Below, one piece after another: positions 62,207 to 64,000 of a DNA stretch of 64,000 nt (the first letter of the stretch is position 1; each line of letters begins with the position of its first letter). Source of the DNA: Bacteroidota bacterium (GTDB taxonomy: Bacteria; Bacteroidota; Bacteroidia; Chitinophagales; Chitinophagaceae); NCBI GenBank assembly GCA_018266575.1, contig JAFEAE010000017.1, positions 1-64,000 on the forward strand, read 5' to 3'. The translations under genes and the position numbers were made by a program. A model generated the notes under the pieces. It made no database searches. It saw nothing but the letters and a program-made list of their open reading frames with translations, and was not told the DNA's origin.

Positions 62207-62962
62207 TTATGCTTCACTAATCCATTTTTTGAATGAAGAAGCATTCTCCTGGCTAATGATGATCTCTTCACTGACAGGTAGTGAAAGTTCGAGGCTGATC
62301 TTGCTTTTTTCAAGAGGCTTGAAACGTTTTACATAATTTACGTTGATAATATATTTCCTGTTTGCGCGATAGAAGAACCGGTTATCCAGTTCATCTTCCA
62401 ATTCTGCGAGGTTATTTTTTTCAGCAAGGTATTTTCTATTGTCTTTGTCTACAAGAAAGATCAACTTATGTTCCGTAAAAAAATAAACAATATCTTCCAC
62501 ACGTATCGTTTGAAATTCCATGCCACGTTTCACCAACACACGTGAACGTTTACGTTCTACCCCGTTCATAATATTATTCAGGACAGAATGATTATTCACA
62601 AAATGCTGTTGCAGGTTCTTGTATTTCCTGATCGCATTTTTTAAACGTTCGTGATTGATCGGTTTCAACAAATAATCGATACTGTTATAATCAAATGCTT
62701 CTGTCAGATATTTATCATACGCTGTAATAAAAATTACAGGGCATGTAATGTTTACAGAATTGAAAATGCAAAACGAAAGCCCGTCTGTTAGCTGGATATC
62801 CATTAATATCAGATCGGGTTGCAAATTCTTTTCGAGCCAATGAACACTTTCTCTGATTGTTGAACATGTTGCAACAACCTGTACATTTTCATCGATGGAA
62901 TTCAATTCCTGCACAATATTTTCGAACGCGGGTTTTTCGTCTTCTATTATCAATACTTTCAT
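62207..62962 (-). CDS. LytTR-family response regulator
   Basis: A 251-residue response regulator. The receiver domain (about 1-120) has IIEDE (D8/E9), phosphoacceptor D55 in LILMDIQLTDG and the ITAYDKYLTEAF switch region. The C-terminal LytTR DNA-binding domain (about 145-250) has VLVKRGMEFQTIRVEDIVYFFTEHK, LAELEDELDNRFFYRANRKYIINVNYV and FKPLEKSKISLELSLPVSEEII, a ten-stranded DNA-binding fold. It follows the sensor kinase gene after 3 bp and so is its partner. The typical control targets are surface or carbohydrate genes. Confidence 0.93.
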   Translation of the reverse strand: MKVLIIEDEKPAFENIVQELNSIDENVQVVATCSTIRESVHWLEKNLQPDLILMDIQLTDGLSFCIFNSVNITCPVIFITAYDKYLTEAFDYNSIDYLLKPINHERLKNAIRKYKNLQQHFVNNHSVLNNIMNGVERKRSRVLVKRGMEFQTIRVEDIVYFFTEHKLIFLVDKDNRKYLAEKNNLAELEDELDNRFFYRANRKYIINVNYVKRFKPLEKSKISLELSLPVSEEIIISQENASSFKKWISEA

Positions 62963-62965
62963 TGT

Positions 62966-63985
62966 TCAAAATTTTAAAACCGGTAATTTGACGGAAAAGA
63001 AGCCGGGATTATTTTCAATGATGATATTTTTTTTAGTGATCAGTTTGTATCGGTTATCAAGGTTGCTTAAACCGATTTTTGATGTATGCAACATATATGC
63101 TTTCGGTTTAACCGGGTTGCGCACAACAATATAATTGGATGAAATGGTAACATTAATATTTAGCGGGCTTGTATCATTAAAATCGTTATGCTTGATGGCA
63201 TTTTCTACAAGTGCCTGCATGGAAATTGGCGGGATTAAAAAATCTTCCGCAGCGAGATCGTTGATTTCTATTTCCATATTCACTGCATTGTGAAAACGTA
63301 TCTTCAGCAGGTAAAAATAATTGCTGATGAATTCCACTTCTTCACGTAGCAACACAAGGTCTTTATCTTTATTACCTAAAATATAACGATACACTTTTGC
63401 AAGGGTGTCGTTAAATAATTTTGCACTCGGCGCATCACGCATAATTAAAAACGAAAGTGTATTCAGCGAGTTAAAAATAAAATGCGGATCGATCTGGTTT
63501 TTTAATGCTTCCAATTCCGCCTGTGCTTTTGCAATGTTTAATTGCTCAACACGGGAAAGATTATACTCGCGTTCATCATTCAAAAAAACCATTTCATAAA
63601 TATTGGTAATAAAAGTTGCTGCAATAATAATTACCAATGTAGTATTGATAACCGGCTCGCCGGCATTTGCATAAACTTCTTTGGAATATTGTTTCCACAA
63701 ATACAACATCGACAATGATACAAAGCCTGAATAAATTATGTTAGCAAAAAAGAGAGATGCAATGATCTTATAATACTGCCCGTTTTGCCATGCGAATTTT
63801 TTTTTGATGAAATACATCAGGCGAACATTCCCTTCCCAAACAATAAATGCTATAAAAATAAAATAGGTGTAAGAAACAGCTAATTCCGCAAATCCATATT
63901 TGCGGTTTGTGATGAGGCCGGTAATATTTGGAATAAGCAATCCCAGTGCAGGTATGCAAAAAAGCCTGACTGTTCTGTCATTCAA
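62966..63985 (-). CDS. LytS/His_kinase-type sensor histidine kinase (5' end possibly outside window)
   Basis: At least 339 residues of a membrane sensor kinase. Four hydrophobic segments lie in the N-terminal 150 residues (AVSYTYFIFIAFIVWEG, IIASLFFANIIYSGFVSL, TLVIIIAATFITNI). A short linker leads to the His_kinase phosphoacceptor motif AQIDPHFIFNSLNTLSFL, then ALVENAIKHNDF and GLSNLDNRY of the ATPase domain. The first M is a TTG at 63985, but the frame stays open without a stop to the right window edge, so the true start may lie beyond it. It is paired with the LytTR regulator encoded 3 bp downstream. Confidence 0.88.
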   Translation of the reverse strand: MNDRTVRLFCIPALGLLIPNITGLITNRKYGFAELAVSYTYFIFIAFIVWEGNVRLMYFIKKKFAWQNGQYYKIIASLFFANIIYSGFVSLSMLYLWKQYSKEVYANAGEPVINTTLVIIIAATFITNIYEMVFLNDEREYNLSRVEQLNIAKAQAELEALKNQIDPHFIFNSLNTLSFLIMRDAPSAKLFNDTLAKVYRYILGNKDKDLVLLREEVEFISNYFYLLKIRFHNAVNMEIEINDLAAEDFLIPPISMQALVENAIKHNDFNDTSPLNINVTISSNYIVVRNPVKPKAYMLHTSKIGLSNLDNRYKLITKKNIIIENNPGFFSVKLPVLKF

Positions 63986-64000
63986 TGGCCGGTTGGTGTT

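Overview
The window reads as AT-rich chromosomal DNA of a member of the Bacteroidota, most likely the family Chitinophagaceae. The evidence is: a protein with a type IX secretion C-terminal sorting domain, a BshB1 bacillithiol enzyme, an S9 peptidase and TPR/outer-membrane barrel proteins of Bacteroidota type, HU-CCDC81-like and DUF1569/DinB proteins, TAnnTTTG promoter boxes, few recognisable Shine-Dalgarno sites, and a tandem set of GMC oxidoreductases with Gfo/Idh/MocA and DUF1080 genes. No rRNA, tRNA, phage or classical transposase was seen.

Layout. 0-8 kb: a 117-bp copy of part of a desaturase gene at the left edge, the complete fatty acid desaturase, bshB1, lpdA, a LuxR-type regulator, an S37 peptidase and an outer-membrane barrel, with a possible structured RNA at 6.66-6.88 kb. 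7.7-16.5 kb: small enzymes, a GH32 fructan hydrolase, two DinB-like proteins, a cysteine-synthase-like enzyme, an FAD oxidase, a secreted M43 metalloprotease and a glutaminyl cyclase. 16.6-26.5 kb: a methyltransferase, a membrane HU-type protein, an outer-membrane barrel with a large TPR protein, DoxX, a thioesterase, cinA and a RelE-type toxin-antitoxin pair. 26.7-38.2 kb: a 2-oxoacid dehydrogenase E2 between two inverted repeat copies, an unknown conserved-looking protein, an S9 peptidase, transporters, a DPM1-type glycosyltransferase, an exonuclease, an Mpl-type ligase, a 40-residue lipoprotein and a P1-type nuclease. 38.3-58 kb: the sugar oxidation locus. 58.2-64 kb: an amidohydrolase pair, small secreted proteins and a LytS/LytR-type two-component pair cut by the right edge.

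The coherent system is the 38.3-58 kb block. Leftward genes encode an MFS sugar transporter, a Tat-exported TIM-barrel isomerase, four paralogous GMC dehydrogenases and one gluconate-2-dehydrogenase subunit 3-like protein. Rightward genes encode a Gfo/Idh/MocA dehydrogenase, a TIM-barrel epimerase, a lipoprotein cytochrome c, a DUF1080 (3-keto-glycoside hydrolase family) protein and a ThuA-like protein. A further leftward pair encodes a Tat-exported epimerase and a Gfo/Idh/MocA protein. Together these fit periplasmic oxidation of glycosides to 3-keto sugars, electron transfer to cytochrome c, cleavage of the keto-glycoside and reduction or isomerisation of the products. The four GMC paralogs share a C-x5-C-x3-C-P motif that may hold an iron-sulfur cluster.

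The non-coding DNA is as notable as the genes. About nine copies of an uncharacterised intergenic repeat, roughly 150-300 bp long, are spread over 54 kb. Several end at gene start codons, and one abuts the truncated desaturase copy. A GxxExxY gene sits between GC-rich inverted repeats exactly in an operon gap. Many other spacers are built of degenerate 7-10 nt words arranged as long imperfect hairpins. All functional calls rest on motif recognition by eye; no database search was run.
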